Shown piece by piece: positions 7,785 to 16,735 of a DNA stretch of 64,000 nt. The position numbers were made by a program, and so were the translations under genes. The notes below the pieces were generated by a model that was not told the DNA's origin, made no database searches, and saw nothing but the letters and a program-made list of their open reading frames with translations. The DNA is from Azoarcus sp. DN11. GTDB taxonomy: Bacteria; Pseudomonadota; Gammaproteobacteria; Burkholderiales; Rhodocyclaceae. Every line of letters begins with the position of its first letter. Position 1 is the stretch's first letter. Location: contig NZ_CP021731.1 in assembly GCF_003628555.1 (NCBI RefSeq), forward strand, positions 3,720,001 to 3,784,000, read 5' to 3'.

Positions 7785-8240
7785 ATGCGCATCACCCGCC
7801 GCCTGGAATTCGACGCAGGACACCGGATTCCGGACCATGCCAGCCAATGTCGCCACCTGCACGGCCATCGCTACGCGCTCGAGATCACGCTGTCCGGCGC
7901 GATCATCGAGGCGGCGGGACAGCCCGTGAACGGCATGGTGATGGACTTCGGCGAGGTGAAGACGATCGCGAAGGCGCATATTGTCGACGTCTGGGATCAT
8001 GCCTTCCTGGTGTTCCGCGGCGATACGCAGGTCATGCAGTTCCTGGCGGCGATGCCGGGCCACAAGACGGTCGTGCTCGATTGCGTGCCGACGGCGGAGA
8101 ACCTCGCACGCGAGGCCTTCCGTATCCTCGATCCGCGCTATCACGACAGCTACGGCAACCATCTGCGCCTCGAGCGCGTGCGCCTGTACGAGACGCCCAA
8201 CTGCTGGGCCGACGCCGTGCGCGGCGACGCCGGCCTGTGA
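7785..8240 (+). CDS. queD: 6-carboxytetrahydropterin synthase QueD
   Basis: 151 residues of the PTPS/QueD family, which converts dihydroneopterin triphosphate to 6-carboxy-tetrahydropterin in the queuosine/7-deazaguanine pathway. Zinc ligands are H13, H26 and H28 and the catalytic cysteine is C22 (in CRHLHGH). VMDFGEVK, DHAFL and PTAENLA are the other conserved blocks. The start is preceded by GAGG and a TATAAT box. It is divergent from the radical SAM gene, a likely pathway partner. Confidence 0.95.
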   Translation: MRITRRLEFDAGHRIPDHASQCRHLHGHRYALEITLSGAIIEAAGQPVNGMVMDFGEVKTIAKAHIVDVWDHAFLVFRGDTQVMQFLAAMPGHKTVVLDCVPTAENLAREAFRILDPRYHDSYGNHLRLERVRLYETPNCWADAVRGDAGL

Positions 8241-8253
8241 GTCGCCGCCTCGC

Positions 8254-9576
8254 CTAGTCCCCTGCCGCTGCCGCGGCAGCCGTCTGCGACAGCGCGGCCT
8301 CGTCGTGCACCACGCGCACTTCCCGCTGCGGAAAGGGGATCTCGATGCGCTCGGCGCGAAAGCGCCTCCACACTTCCAGGTTGATGTGCGAGATCACCCC
8401 CAGCGTGCCTTCCTGCGGATCGGCGATCCAGACCGCGAGGCGCAGGTCGATGCCGCTTTCACCGAAAGCGACGAGAAAGGCCTTGGGCGCCGGGTCGCCG
8501 ATCACACGCGGGTGGGTGCGGGCGGCCTCGACGAGGATCGCCATCGCACGCTCGAGATCGGTGTCGTAACCCACCTGGATGTTGATCGGCACGACGATGC
8601 GCGTGTCGCTGTAGGTCTCGTTCTGCACGACCGAGCTGATGAGGGTTTCGTTCGGCACCAGCGACTCGACGCCGCTGCCCGCGCGCAGGACGGTGTAGCG
8701 GGTATTGATCTGCGTGACGATGCCGCGCTCGGAGCCGACCGAGATCAGGTTGCCGATGCGCAGCGAACGATCGAGCAGGATGATGAAGCCCGAAATGTAG
8801 TTCGCGGCGATCTTCTGCAGGCCGAAGCCCAGGCCGACGCCCAGCGCGCCGCCGAAAACCGAGAGCGTCGTGAGATCGATGCCGACCATGGGCAACGCGA
8901 CAAGCACGGCGATGACGATCAGCAAGGCCTTGGCCACCCGCATCAGGACGAGCCGCATGCTGTCGTCCAGCCCCGGTGCGGCGCTCAGTCGCCGCTCCAG
9001 CGCCCCCGCCACCCACAGCGCGATGAGCAGCGTGACGACCACCATGCCGGCGCCCTGCAGCAGCGTCCACAGCGAGAGTTTCTGGCTGCCTACCCTGAAG
9101 GACACGCGCTCCAGCGCGTCGATCACTTCCGGGAGCCAGCCCAGGATGTGCAGCGCGACCACCACCCACACGAGCGAAGCGAAGATGCGCTCGAAACTGC
9201 CCAGCCAGCTCGAGCGGCCCATGCCTTGCCGCACCGTGAACACGACGATGCGGATCAGCGCGAACGACGTCAGCAGCGGCACCGCGAGGTTGAGCAGGTG
9301 AACGCTCTGATATCTGCCGAACACCGCGCGCGCGGCAAACACGAAGATCAGCGCCAGCAGCGGGAAGAGCACGCGGCGCAGGCCGCTGCGGCCGAAGCGC
9401 TGCGCGGCGGTTATGGTGTCGCCGCGGTACGCGACGCGCTCGAGCATCGCGCGCCCGATCAGCCAGGCGAGCGCGAGGCAGCCGGCGAGCGCGGCGAGTT
9501 GCCAGAGGACTGAGGGGCTCTGCAGGTCGCTCCATGTATCCGTGAGCATGGCAGCGAAACGAAGTTCTTCTTTCAC
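8254..9576 (-). CDS. MscS-family mechanosensitive ion channel
   Basis: 440 residues if started at GTG 9576. Several membrane segments lie in the N-terminal half (for example WQLAALAGCLALAWLIG, VLFPLLALIFVFAARAVF, ALLIVIAVLVALPMVGI). The MscS pore helix and beta domain follow: FGGALGVGLGFGLQKIAANYISGFIILLDRS, then ITQINTRYTVLR and VPNETLISSVVQN. The family opens under membrane tension to release solutes on osmotic downshift. The GTG overlaps the stop of the upstream gene as GTGA, which suggests translational coupling; the alternative ATG at 9549 has no clear ribosome-binding site. Confidence 0.9.
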   Translation of the reverse strand: MKEELRFAAMLTDTWSDLQSPSVLWQLAALAGCLALAWLIGRAMLERVAYRGDTITAAQRFGRSGLRRVLFPLLALIFVFAARAVFGRYQSVHLLNLAVPLLTSFALIRIVVFTVRQGMGRSSWLGSFERIFASLVWVVVALHILGWLPEVIDALERVSFRVGSQKLSLWTLLQGAGMVVVTLLIALWVAGALERRLSAAPGLDDSMRLVLMRVAKALLIVIAVLVALPMVGIDLTTLSVFGGALGVGLGFGLQKIAANYISGFIILLDRSLRIGNLISVGSERGIVTQINTRYTVLRAGSGVESLVPNETLISSVVQNETYSDTRIVVPINIQVGYDTDLERAMAILVEAARTHPRVIGDPAPKAFLVAFGESGIDLRLAVWIADPQEGTLGVISHINLEVWRRFRAERIEIPFPQREVRVVHDEAALSQTAAAAAAGD

Positions 9577-10163
9577 GTTTCGGGTTTCCAGGGCAGACGG
9601 GTGATTGCGGTGGCGTCCGCGCGGTGGCGGCGCCAGTTGTCGAGGTAGATCTGCGTCAGCGTGCAGTTGTCGCGCAGCACGAGCAGGTTCTCGGCGTTGC
9701 GCTTGACGGCCGACGCGGTGAAGTTGAAAGAACCGGTGGCCAGCGCGCACGCGGGGCCTGCCGCGTCCGCGATCATGACCTTGTTGTGCGCGGCGGCGTA
9801 GCGCGTCTCGAGCGAGACCGGGATGCCGACCTGCAGGAGCTCGGGCAGGACGTTGCCCTTGCCGCGCCCGTTCATCTTCGCGTCGGCGAGCACTTCGACG
9901 CGCACGCCGCGGCGATACGCGTCGATCAGCGCGCGGGCGATCGGCTTGCTCGTGAAGGCATAGGCTTGCACGTGCAGCGTGCTGCGGGCGTGGTCGATGA
10001 CGTCGATCAGGAGTTCCTCGGGGCGGTCGGCCGGCGAGAACGCCACTTCGACCGAACCGCGTGCGGGCAGGCGCTGGCCTGCGGCGGCAGGGGCCGCGGC
10101 GCTCGCCAGCACGACTGCCGCGGCGAGCGCGGGCAGCCGGTTCCCTGCGTCACGCAGCGCCAT
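9573..10163 (-). CDS. Secreted phospholipase D-like (single HKD) protein, Nuc-type
   Basis: 196 residues with an N-terminal signal sequence (ALAAAVVLASAAAPAAAG, cleavage near 29) and one HKD motif: H126, K128, D133 (HNKVMIAD), followed by TGSFNFT and NAEN. Single-motif members such as the Nuc endonuclease act as dimers on phosphodiester bonds, so this may be a periplasmic nuclease or phospholipase-like enzyme. The substrate is not determined by sequence. The gene overlaps rsmB by 14 bp on one side and the channel gene by 4 bp on the other, so the three are probably co-transcribed. Confidence 0.85.
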   Translation of the reverse strand: MALRDAGNRLPALAAAVVLASAAAPAAAGQRLPARGSVEVAFSPADRPEELLIDVIDHARSTLHVQAYAFTSKPIARALIDAYRRGVRVEVLADAKMNGRGKGNVLPELLQVGIPVSLETRYAAAHNKVMIADAAGPACALATGSFNFTASAVKRNAENLLVLRDNCTLTQIYLDNWRRHRADATAITRLPWKPET

Positions 10164-11433
10164 TCACCCGCTCCAGCACCGCCGCGAAGAAGCCGTCAGT
10201 GTCGTGCACGCGCGGCGACAGGCGCAGGCGCTCGCCGGTGTCGAGCGCAATGCCCTGCTTGCCGAGCACGTCGGCGGCGCTCACCTGGCGGAACTCGGGG
10301 TGAGCGGCGAGGAAGGCATCGACGATGGCGTCGTTCTCGTCGGCGAGCAGGCTGCAGGTCGCATACACAAGGCGGCCGCCCGGCTTGACGAGGCGTGCGG
10401 CGGAGTCGAGGATCGCGCCCTGCTTCGCGACCATCTCCGCGACCGACTCGGGCGTCTGGCGCCACTTGAGGTCGGGGTTGCGGCGCAAGGTGCCGAGACC
10501 GCTGCACGGCGCATCGACCAGCACGCGGTCGGCCTTGCCGGCGAGGCGCTTGACCTTGGCGTCGCGCTCGTGCGCGATCAGCACCGGGTGCACGTTCGAC
10601 AGTCCCGCGCGGGCGAAGCGCGGTTTGAGCTTGGCGAGGCGCTTTTCGGATACGTCGAAGGCGTACAGGCGCCCGGTCGAGCGCATCAGCGCTCCCAGCT
10701 GCAGCGTCTTGCCGCCGGCGCCGGCGCAGAAATCGACGACCAGTTCGCCGCGCTTGGGCTGCACGAGGAAACCCAGCAGCTGGCTGCCTTCGTCCTGCAC
10801 TTCGAAGGAGCCGTCGAGGAAGAGCGGATGCTTCTGCAGCGCGGGCTTGCCGGCGAGGCGGATGCCCTGCGGCGAGTACGGGCAGGGGGTGGCCTCGATG
10901 CCGTTCACCTTGAACGCGTCGAGCACCCTGTCGCGATCGCTCTTCAGCACGTTGACGCGCAGGTCGAGCGGTGCCGGACGGTTGAGGCTGTGTGCGAGTT
11001 CGAGCAGCGCGGCCTCGTCGTGCGTCGCGAGCAGGCGTTCGGCGAGCCAGTCGGGCATGTCGGCGCGTTCGCCGAGTGTGCCTTCGTCGAGTTCCCTGGC
11101 CTTGATCTCGGTGATCCAGTCACGCTCGGTGGCCGATGCAAGACCTTCGAAATGGCGCATCGGCCAGCCTTCGCCGCGCGCGAGCCATGCGAGCAGCAGC
11201 GCGCGCGGGCGGGCATCGTCCCCGACGAGGCGGCGCAGCCAGCGCAGGCGCCGGACGATGCCGTACACGGCCTCGGCGATGAAGCCGCGGTCGCGGTGGC
11301 CGATCTCGCGGTTCTCGCGAAAATGCCGCGACAGCACGACGTCGGCCGGATGCTCGAAGGTGAGCACCGCGCCGAGGACCTGGGCAGCGTGGATCAGCAG
11401 GCCGCGCGAGGCGGCCTCTTCGTGTCTTGCCAT
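10150..11433 (-). CDS. rsmB: RsmB/NOP-family RNA (cytosine-C5)-methyltransferase
   Basis: 427 residues. The N-terminal NusB-like helical domain (residues 1-140) precedes a SAM-dependent core with FCAGAGGKTLQLG (motif I), the two RNA m5C cysteines in DAPCSGLGTLRRNPDLKW (motif IV) and YATCSLL (motif VI). Family members methylate a cytosine of 16S rRNA (C967 in E. coli). The assignment to RsmB rather than RsmF rests on the NusB-like N-terminus and total length. The gene lies 9 bp after the DUF3108 gene in the same direction. Confidence 0.88.
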   Translation of the reverse strand: MARHEEAASRGLLIHAAQVLGAVLTFEHPADVVLSRHFRENREIGHRDRGFIAEAVYGIVRRLRWLRRLVGDDARPRALLLAWLARGEGWPMRHFEGLASATERDWITEIKARELDEGTLGERADMPDWLAERLLATHDEAALLELAHSLNRPAPLDLRVNVLKSDRDRVLDAFKVNGIEATPCPYSPQGIRLAGKPALQKHPLFLDGSFEVQDEGSQLLGFLVQPKRGELVVDFCAGAGGKTLQLGALMRSTGRLYAFDVSEKRLAKLKPRFARAGLSNVHPVLIAHERDAKVKRLAGKADRVLVDAPCSGLGTLRRNPDLKWRQTPESVAEMVAKQGAILDSAARLVKPGGRLVYATCSLLADENDAIVDAFLAAHPEFRQVSAADVLGKQGIALDTGERLRLSPRVHDTDGFFAAVLERVNGAA

Positions 11434-11442
11434 GTTTGTTCT

Positions 11443-12648
11443 TCAGTTTCCGATGGTTGGATGGGCGAAGGCGTTGTCCTCCGCCCGCAGTTCGATCATG
11501 TCGCCGTCGGCACCATGCCCCGCGCCGGTACCGGCCACGGCCGCATCGCCTGCGGCCGGCGCCGGCGGCGACAGGCGCAGTTCGATGGCCTGCTGGTCGA
11601 GGACCTCGCCCTTGTCATCGACGATGCGGATGCGCACCGGCAGCATGCCGTAGTTGCGCGCGAGCCAGATGTCGATGGTGAGGCTGCCGTTGCGCGCTTC
11701 GGCACGCACGCGCAGCGTGTCGAGCAAGCCGATCGGCAGCGCCTGCTTCTCGGGCCCCATGACCTCGATCGTCGACGGCGTCGCCTCGCGTCCGGTGATC
11801 ACGTTGAGCTCGTTCGAGCCGCTGACCGCGCCGACGATGCCGATCTGGTGCCACAGGCTCAGCACGTCCTGGTCGCCCGGCCGCAGCTCCGCGACCCGTT
11901 CCTTGTCGCCGCGCGTCATCGTCACCTGCCGCGTCCCCCAGTCGAAGCGGGCGCTCGTCGGCGCCTTGCGCGTCTGCTCGACGCTGAAACGCTCCGGCCT
12001 CAGGCCGCCCGCCCCCACGCTGCCTTCGCTGCGCTGCACATACTGGAAGCTGCGGAAGATGCCGACGACGCCGGTCGTGCGCACCGCGACGGACATGCTG
12101 TAGCGCTTGTCGTCGTGCGACCACTCGTGCTGTGCCTCACCAACGGCAAAGCCGCCCTCGCCCATATGCACGCTGAAGCGGATGCTGCCGCGCTCGGGCC
12201 AGCCGGCGATGCTGAAGCCCTTCAGGTCGCCGGCGGCAACCTGCTCCGGCGCCGCCTGGGCGATGGGCGCCGCATCGGCGGCCACAGGCGGCTCGACCGC
12301 CGGCGGTGCAGTGCTCGCGGCCGGCGACGCGAGTGCGAGCTCGCTGCCCTCCCCCGGCGGCGCGGTCATCGGGAGCGCGGCCGGCACTTCGACCGGCGCC
12401 GACGCTTCGGGGACGGGCCTGGCCTTCACCCGTTTGGGCCGCGGCTTCGGCTGCTCCGGCGCGACGGGCGGCGGCATCACGACCGGCGCGAGGTCCGTCA
12501 CCGGTTGCGGCTCGGGAATCACGAGCGTCGCGTGCAGGACCGGCGGCTCCGAGGCGACGTGCGTGGCCCAGCCCGGCATGCTCAGGACGAGCGCGTGCGC
12601 GAGCACCGAGGCGGCGGCGGCGAGGATCAGGACCGTCTGCTGTCGCAA
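11443..12648 (-). CDS. DUF3108 domain-containing envelope protein
   Basis: About 401 residues. An N-terminal membrane anchor (QQTVLILAAAASVLAHALVLSMPGW) is followed by a long Pro/Ala/Glu-rich linker (about 40-140) and a C-terminal DUF3108 beta-rich domain (from about RGSIRFSVHMGEGGFAVGEA). The layout is TonB-like: anchor, proline-rich spacer, periplasmic domain. TTG 12648 is preferred because it has GGGGGACGGAG upstream and sits directly before the hydrophobic segment. An ATG at 12690 would add 14 residues and a larger overlap with purN. It overlaps the purN 3' end by 22 bp. Function unknown. Confidence 0.8.
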   Translation of the reverse strand: MRQQTVLILAAAASVLAHALVLSMPGWATHVASEPPVLHATLVIPEPQPVTDLAPVVMPPPVAPEQPKPRPKRVKARPVPEASAPVEVPAALPMTAPPGEGSELALASPAASTAPPAVEPPVAADAAPIAQAAPEQVAAGDLKGFSIAGWPERGSIRFSVHMGEGGFAVGEAQHEWSHDDKRYSMSVAVRTTGVVGIFRSFQYVQRSEGSVGAGGLRPERFSVEQTRKAPTSARFDWGTRQVTMTRGDKERVAELRPGDQDVLSLWHQIGIVGAVSGSNELNVITGREATPSTIEVMGPEKQALPIGLLDTLRVRAEARNGSLTIDIWLARNYGMLPVRIRIVDDKGEVLDQQAIELRLSPPAPAAGDAAVAGTGAGHGADGDMIELRAEDNAFAHPTIGN

Positions 12649-13307
12649 GCTCCGTCCCCCAGGGCACGATCCAGCGCCGGGATCGTCCACCCGGCCTCAT
12701 CGACCGCTTCGTCGTGCACGATCACCTGGCCCTGCGCGGTGATCGTCAGCCGGCCCTCGACGAACCAGCGCACGGCCTGCGGGTAGATGCGGTGCTCCTG
12801 CCCGAGCACGCGCGCCGACAGGCGGGCTTCGTCGTCCCCGGGCAGCACGGGCACGACGGCCTGAATCACGACCGGCCCGCAGTCGAGCTCCGGCGTCACG
12901 AAATGCACCGTCGCGCCGTGCGCGCGCACGCCCGCCTCGATCGCGCGCCGGTGCGTGTGCAGGCCGGGGAAGGACGGCAGCAGCGACGGATGGATGTTCA
13001 GGAGGCGCCCTTCGTAGCGGCGCACGAAACCGTCCGTCAGCACGCGCATGAAGCCCGCCAGCACGACGAGATCGGCGCCGTGCGCGTCGATCGTCTCGGC
13101 GAGCGCGGCGTCGAAGGCTTCGCGCGAGGCGAACGCCTTGTGATCGACGACGGCGGTCCGGATGCCGTGCGCCGCGGCGAATTCGAGCCCCTTGGCATCG
13201 GCGCGGTTGCTGATCACCGCGGCGATGCGCGCGCCGGGGATGGCCGCGTTCACGATGGCTTCCATGTTGCTGCCGCGACCGGAAATGAGGATGACGATGG
13301 ACTTCAT
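12627..13307 (-). CDS. purN: Phosphoribosylglycinamide formyltransferase (10-formyl-THF dependent)
   Basis: 226 residues. It transfers a formyl group from 10-formyltetrahydrofolate to GAR in purine synthesis. SGRGSNMEA (phosphate binding), LAGFMRVL (folate site) and LLNIHPSLLPSFPGLHTH (catalytic Asn-His region) are intact, and the catalytic Asp is in ELDCGPVV. ATG 13307 begins the conserved MKSIVILISGRGSN; an in-frame start at 13427 would add 40 unrelated residues. It is followed by the DUF3108 gene, rsmB, the HKD gene and the channel gene on the same strand, probably one transcript. Confidence 0.96.
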   Translation of the reverse strand: MKSIVILISGRGSNMEAIVNAAIPGARIAAVISNRADAKGLEFAAAHGIRTAVVDHKAFASREAFDAALAETIDAHGADLVVLAGFMRVLTDGFVRRYEGRLLNIHPSLLPSFPGLHTHRRAIEAGVRAHGATVHFVTPELDCGPVVIQAVVPVLPGDDEARLSARVLGQEHRIYPQAVRWFVEGRLTITAQGQVIVHDEAVDEAGWTIPALDRALGDGACDSRRS

Positions 13308-13499
13308 GCAGGCTTCTTGGTGTTCGGTTCGGACGCGCAGCGGCGCGTCGGGGGAATGGGACAGGAGCCGGCCGGAGTTGTTCCGCAGCCCGACACGGCC
13401 CGCATGCGGCGGGCGGATTTCCGCCAATGATACCGGAAGGCCGGCCCACCCCCGAAATGTGCGTCCCGCGGCACGGGCGACCGGGCCGGGCGGACTCCG

Positions 13500-13505
13500 T
13501 ATAAT
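13500..13505 (+). promoter_or_regulatory. -10 element of mutL
   Basis: A perfect TATAAT lies 29 bp before the mutL start. The expected -35 position is GC-rich with no clear match, so confidence is limited. Confidence 0.45.
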
Positions 13506-13534
13506 TGCCCTTCGCGCCTCCTCACACGCACTTC

Positions 13535-15418
13535 ATGCCCTCGATCCACCTCCTCTCCGACCTCCTCATCAACCAGATCGCCGCCGGCGAGGTCGTCGAA
13601 CGCCCCGCGTCGGTGCTCAAGGAGGTGCTGGAGAACGCCGTCGACGCCGGTTCGCGCGCGATCGACGTGCAGCTTGAGCATGGCGGCGTGCGGCGCATCC
13701 GCGTCACGGACGACGGCTGCGGCATCGCCCGGGACGAGCTCGCGCTCGCGCTCGAACGCCACGCGACGAGCAAGATCGCGAATCTCGACGACCTCGAACG
13801 CGTCGGCACGATGGGCTTCCGCGGCGAAGCGCTGGCGGCGATCGCGGCGGTCGCGCGCACGACGCTGACGAGCCGCGCCGAAGGCAGCGCGCACGCGTGG
13901 CGCATCGACGGCACGGAGCGCAGCGTCGCGCCCGCGGCGCTGGGCGCGGGCACCGTCGTCGATGTCGCGGACCTCTATTACAACACCCCGGCGCGGCGCA
14001 AGTTCCTGAAGTCGGAAGGCACCGAGTACGCGCACTGCGACGAGATGTTCCGCCGCGTCGCGCTGGCGCGCCCCGACATCGGCCTGCAGCTCGCGCACAA
14101 CGGCCGCGTCGTGCATCGCCTGCCGGTGACGGACCAGGCCCGGCGCGTCGCGGCGCTGATGGGCGACGATTTCCTCGCGCAGGCGCGCGCGCTCGATGCC
14201 GACGCCGGGCCGCTGCGCCTGTCGGGCTTCGCGTCGCTGCCCGCGTATTCGCGCGCGAGCCGCGATGCGCAGTACTTCTTCGTGAACGGGCGCTTCGTGC
14301 GCGACAAGCTGCTCACGCACGCGGTGCGCCAAGCCTACGCGGACATCCTGCACGGCGCGCGGCATCCGGCCTACGTGCTGTTCCTCGAACTCGATCCGGC
14401 GGGCGTGGATGTGAACGTCCATCCGGCCAAGATCGAGGTGCGCTTCCGCGAATCGCGCGCGATCCACCAGTTCGTGTTCCACGCGCTGTCGCGCACACTC
14501 GCCGAATCGGGCGCGAACCTCGCGGCGCGCGACGAACCGGCGGCCGTAGCCACCGCCACCGCGCCGGCGGACGCACCGGTGCAGGGCGAGCGCCCGCGCC
14601 CCTTCGGCGGCTACGGCAACGCGCCGCCGGTGCAGGGGCGCCTGGCGATGGAGTCGGCGAGCCGCAGCTACTTCGATTTCGTCGGCACCGCGCGCGACCC
14701 CGCGGCGGCGGCGATGCCGGCCCCGCCGCCGATGGCTGCGGCGGCGCAGGATTTCCGCCCGACCGCGTTCCCCCCCGCCGCGGGCCGGGCGGCTGCGGCC
14801 GCAACCCCGACGGCGCTGCCACAGCACGCCGACGATTCGGCGCCGCTGGGCTATGCGCTGGCGCAGCTCCACGGCATCTACATCCTGGCGCAGAACGCGA
14901 AGGGCCTCGTGCTCGTCGATATGCACGCCGCGCACGAGCGCATCCTGTACGAGAAGCTGAAGACCGTGCTCGACGGCACGCCCTCGGTGCAGCGCCTGCT
15001 GATCCCGGCGGTGTTCTCGGTGAGCGCGAAGGACATGGCCGCGGCCGAGGAATGCGCCGAAGTACTCGCCGGCATGGGCTTCGAGGTCGCACCCGCCGGG
15101 CCGCAGGAGCTTGCCGTGCGCAGCGTGCCGGCGCTGCTCGCAAACGCGCCGGTCGCGGAGCTGATGCGCAAGCTGCTGGAGGAGTTGCGCGAATACCCCG
15201 CTTCGGAAGTCGTCACGGCCCGCAGGAACGAACTCCTCGCGACGATGGCCTGCCACGGCGCGGTGCGCGCGCATCGCAGCCTGACCCTTCCCGAGATGAA
15301 CGCGCTATTGCGCGACATGGAAGCGACCGAGCGCGCCGACCAGTGCAACCACGGTCGCCCGACCTGGGCACAGCTGACGATGGGCGACCTCGACCGCTTC
15401 TTCATGCGCGGGCAGTAG
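13535..15418 (+). CDS. mutL: DNA mismatch repair protein MutL, endonuclease-type
   Basis: 627 residues. The N-terminal GHKL ATPase has ENAVDAGS, DDGCGI and GFRGEAL. A low-complexity Ala/Pro linker spans about 330-430 before the C-terminal dimerisation domain. That domain contains DMHAAHERILYE (from D462), matching the DQHA(X)2E(X)4E metal site of MutL endonucleases, plus MACHGAVRAH and CNHGRP. Such MutLs (as in Neisseria and Pseudomonas) nick DNA themselves, unlike E. coli MutL. ATG 13535 begins the conserved MPSIHLLSDLLINQIAAGEVVERP; an upstream in-frame codon at 13505 overlaps the -10 box. It is divergent from purN. Confidence 0.96.
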   Translation: MPSIHLLSDLLINQIAAGEVVERPASVLKEVLENAVDAGSRAIDVQLEHGGVRRIRVTDDGCGIARDELALALERHATSKIANLDDLERVGTMGFRGEALAAIAAVARTTLTSRAEGSAHAWRIDGTERSVAPAALGAGTVVDVADLYYNTPARRKFLKSEGTEYAHCDEMFRRVALARPDIGLQLAHNGRVVHRLPVTDQARRVAALMGDDFLAQARALDADAGPLRLSGFASLPAYSRASRDAQYFFVNGRFVRDKLLTHAVRQAYADILHGARHPAYVLFLELDPAGVDVNVHPAKIEVRFRESRAIHQFVFHALSRTLAESGANLAARDEPAAVATATAPADAPVQGERPRPFGGYGNAPPVQGRLAMESASRSYFDFVGTARDPAAAAMPAPPPMAAAAQDFRPTAFPPAAGRAAAAATPTALPQHADDSAPLGYALAQLHGIYILAQNAKGLVLVDMHAAHERILYEKLKTVLDGTPSVQRLLIPAVFSVSAKDMAAAEECAEVLAGMGFEVAPAGPQELAVRSVPALLANAPVAELMRKLLEELREYPASEVVTARRNELLATMACHGAVRAHRSLTLPEMNALLRDMEATERADQCNHGRPTWAQLTMGDLDRFFMRGQ

Positions 15419-15501
15419 ACGGTCACGGGCGCCGCCGCATCAAGGATCTATAAAGGTACAGAGGCGAGCAACGCCGCTCGCAGGGCACGCCCGAGGGGGA
15501 A

Positions 15502-16464
15502 ATGCGCATGCGCAAGTTCTTGATCGTGTTGTGGCTGCTGTTGGCCGGGGTCACACCGGCAACGGCCTCCGTGCAGGTAGTCATCGGCATCAACCTGCCG
15601 GTGTATCCGCAGCTCGTGCGGGTGCCCGGCTACCCGGTGTATTACGCGCCGCGAGTAGCCGGGAATTTCTTCTTCTATGACGGCCTGTACTGGGTGTTCT
15701 ACGACGACGACTGGTACGCGAGTTCCTGGTACAACGGCCCGTGGACGCTCGTTGCACCACTCGTCGTGCCCGTATTCATCCTGCGGATTCCGGTCCGCTA
15801 CTACCGCGACCCGCCGATCTATTTCCGCACCTGGCGCCGCGAGGGTCCGCCGCGCTGGCGCGAGCACTGGGGCGACGACTGGGCGGAACACCGCCGCGGC
15901 TGGGACCGCTGGGACCACCGTGCCGCGCCGCCGCCGGCACCGTTGCCAATCTATCAGCGACGGTACTCGGGCGACCGTTATCCGCGCGACATCGGCGAAC
16001 AACGCGACCTGAGCGGCCAGCATTACCGCTACCGGCCGCGCGAAGCCGCAGACCGGGATTTCCTGCCCCCGCCGGCGCCCCCGAGAATGCGCGGACCGCA
16101 TCGGGACGAACGCGAAGCCGCACGCCGCGAGCGCCCTCCCCGCACGATGGCGCAGGATCGGCAGCGTTTCGGCCCCGACGCGGAATCGCGACAGGGCGGC
16201 CCGATTCATCGGCGATCCGAACCCATGCAGATGGAACCGCGGCAGAGGGAACTCCGGCAGATGGAACCGCGCCAGATGGAACTCGGGCGCGACCACCGGA
16301 TGCGCGAAAGGGAGATGCGTGATCGCCCGATGGGCGGTCCGCGCATGGACGAGCGCGCCCCGCAGGACCGGGGAGGCGACACGCAGCCGCGAGGACGCAA
16401 ACACCCGCCGCAGGAAGAGGAACGCGGCAGGCGCGGTGGGAACGAGCGGCAGATGGAGCGATAG
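15502..16464 (+). CDS. Secreted aromatic-rich protein with charged, Met/Pro/Arg repeat tail
   Basis: 320 residues, no confident family. A signal peptide (RKFLIVLWLLLAGVTPATAS, residues 4-23) precedes an aromatic-rich domain: YPVYYAPRV, NFFFYDGLYWVFYDDDWYASSWYNGPW, which resembles the 'YXWGXW'-like cores of small betaproteobacterial envelope proteins. From about residue 110 the chain becomes strongly charged and low in complexity, with repeats of the type QMEPRQ / RELRQMEPRQMEL near 245-265 and many RERR/DRD clusters, probably disordered. GAGGGGG precedes the start. A surface or periplasmic structural role is possible. It lies 83 bp after mutL and could share its transcript. Confidence 0.75.
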   Translation: MRMRKFLIVLWLLLAGVTPATASVQVVIGINLPVYPQLVRVPGYPVYYAPRVAGNFFFYDGLYWVFYDDDWYASSWYNGPWTLVAPLVVPVFILRIPVRYYRDPPIYFRTWRREGPPRWREHWGDDWAEHRRGWDRWDHRAAPPPAPLPIYQRRYSGDRYPRDIGEQRDLSGQHYRYRPREAADRDFLPPPAPPRMRGPHRDEREAARRERPPRTMAQDRQRFGPDAESRQGGPIHRRSEPMQMEPRQRELRQMEPRQMELGRDHRMREREMRDRPMGGPRMDERAPQDRGGDTQPRGRKHPPQEEERGRRGGNERQMER

Positions 16465-16600
16465 CGCACGGCGCTCGCTGCATGGCCCTGCGCCCTCGAC
16501 GACCTCAACGCCTTATTCTATCGACCAGGGCGGCCGCGATCATGCCAACAGCCCCGTATCATGCTCGCATCACCCTGACATTCCGGCCTCCCGCCCCGAT

Positions 16601-16735
16601 GGACGAACGCACTGCCAACTGCTGAACTCGTGTGCCGCGGCGACGTTCTTCCTGAAGAACTGTCCGGACGTGAAGATGGACGGGAATAACGACGGGTGCC
16701 GTGCGAACAGCAGCGGTGTATGGGATTGTTTGTGA
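16601..16735 (+). pseudogene. Remnant of an Excalibur-type calcium-binding domain
   Basis: The frame GRTHCQLLNSCAAATFFLKNC followed by PDVKMDGNNDG matches the Excalibur pattern (C-x-E-x-x-C-x-x-A-x-x-F-x-x-x-C-P-G-x-x-x-x-D-x-D-x-D-G-x-P-C). After NNDG the expected IPC is replaced by CRANSSGVWDCL and a stop, and no start codon lies upstream before noise. It is probably the tail of a decayed nuclease or secreted protein gene. The rest of the 384-bp interval 16465-16848 shows no gene or repeat that I can support. Confidence 0.5.

Noticed and set aside
9979..12786. A 935-codon open frame on the plus strand
   Set aside because: It is antisense to rsmB and the DUF3108 gene. Composition (Arg, Ala, Asp, His runs) and lack of any domain mark it as a GC-bias shadow.
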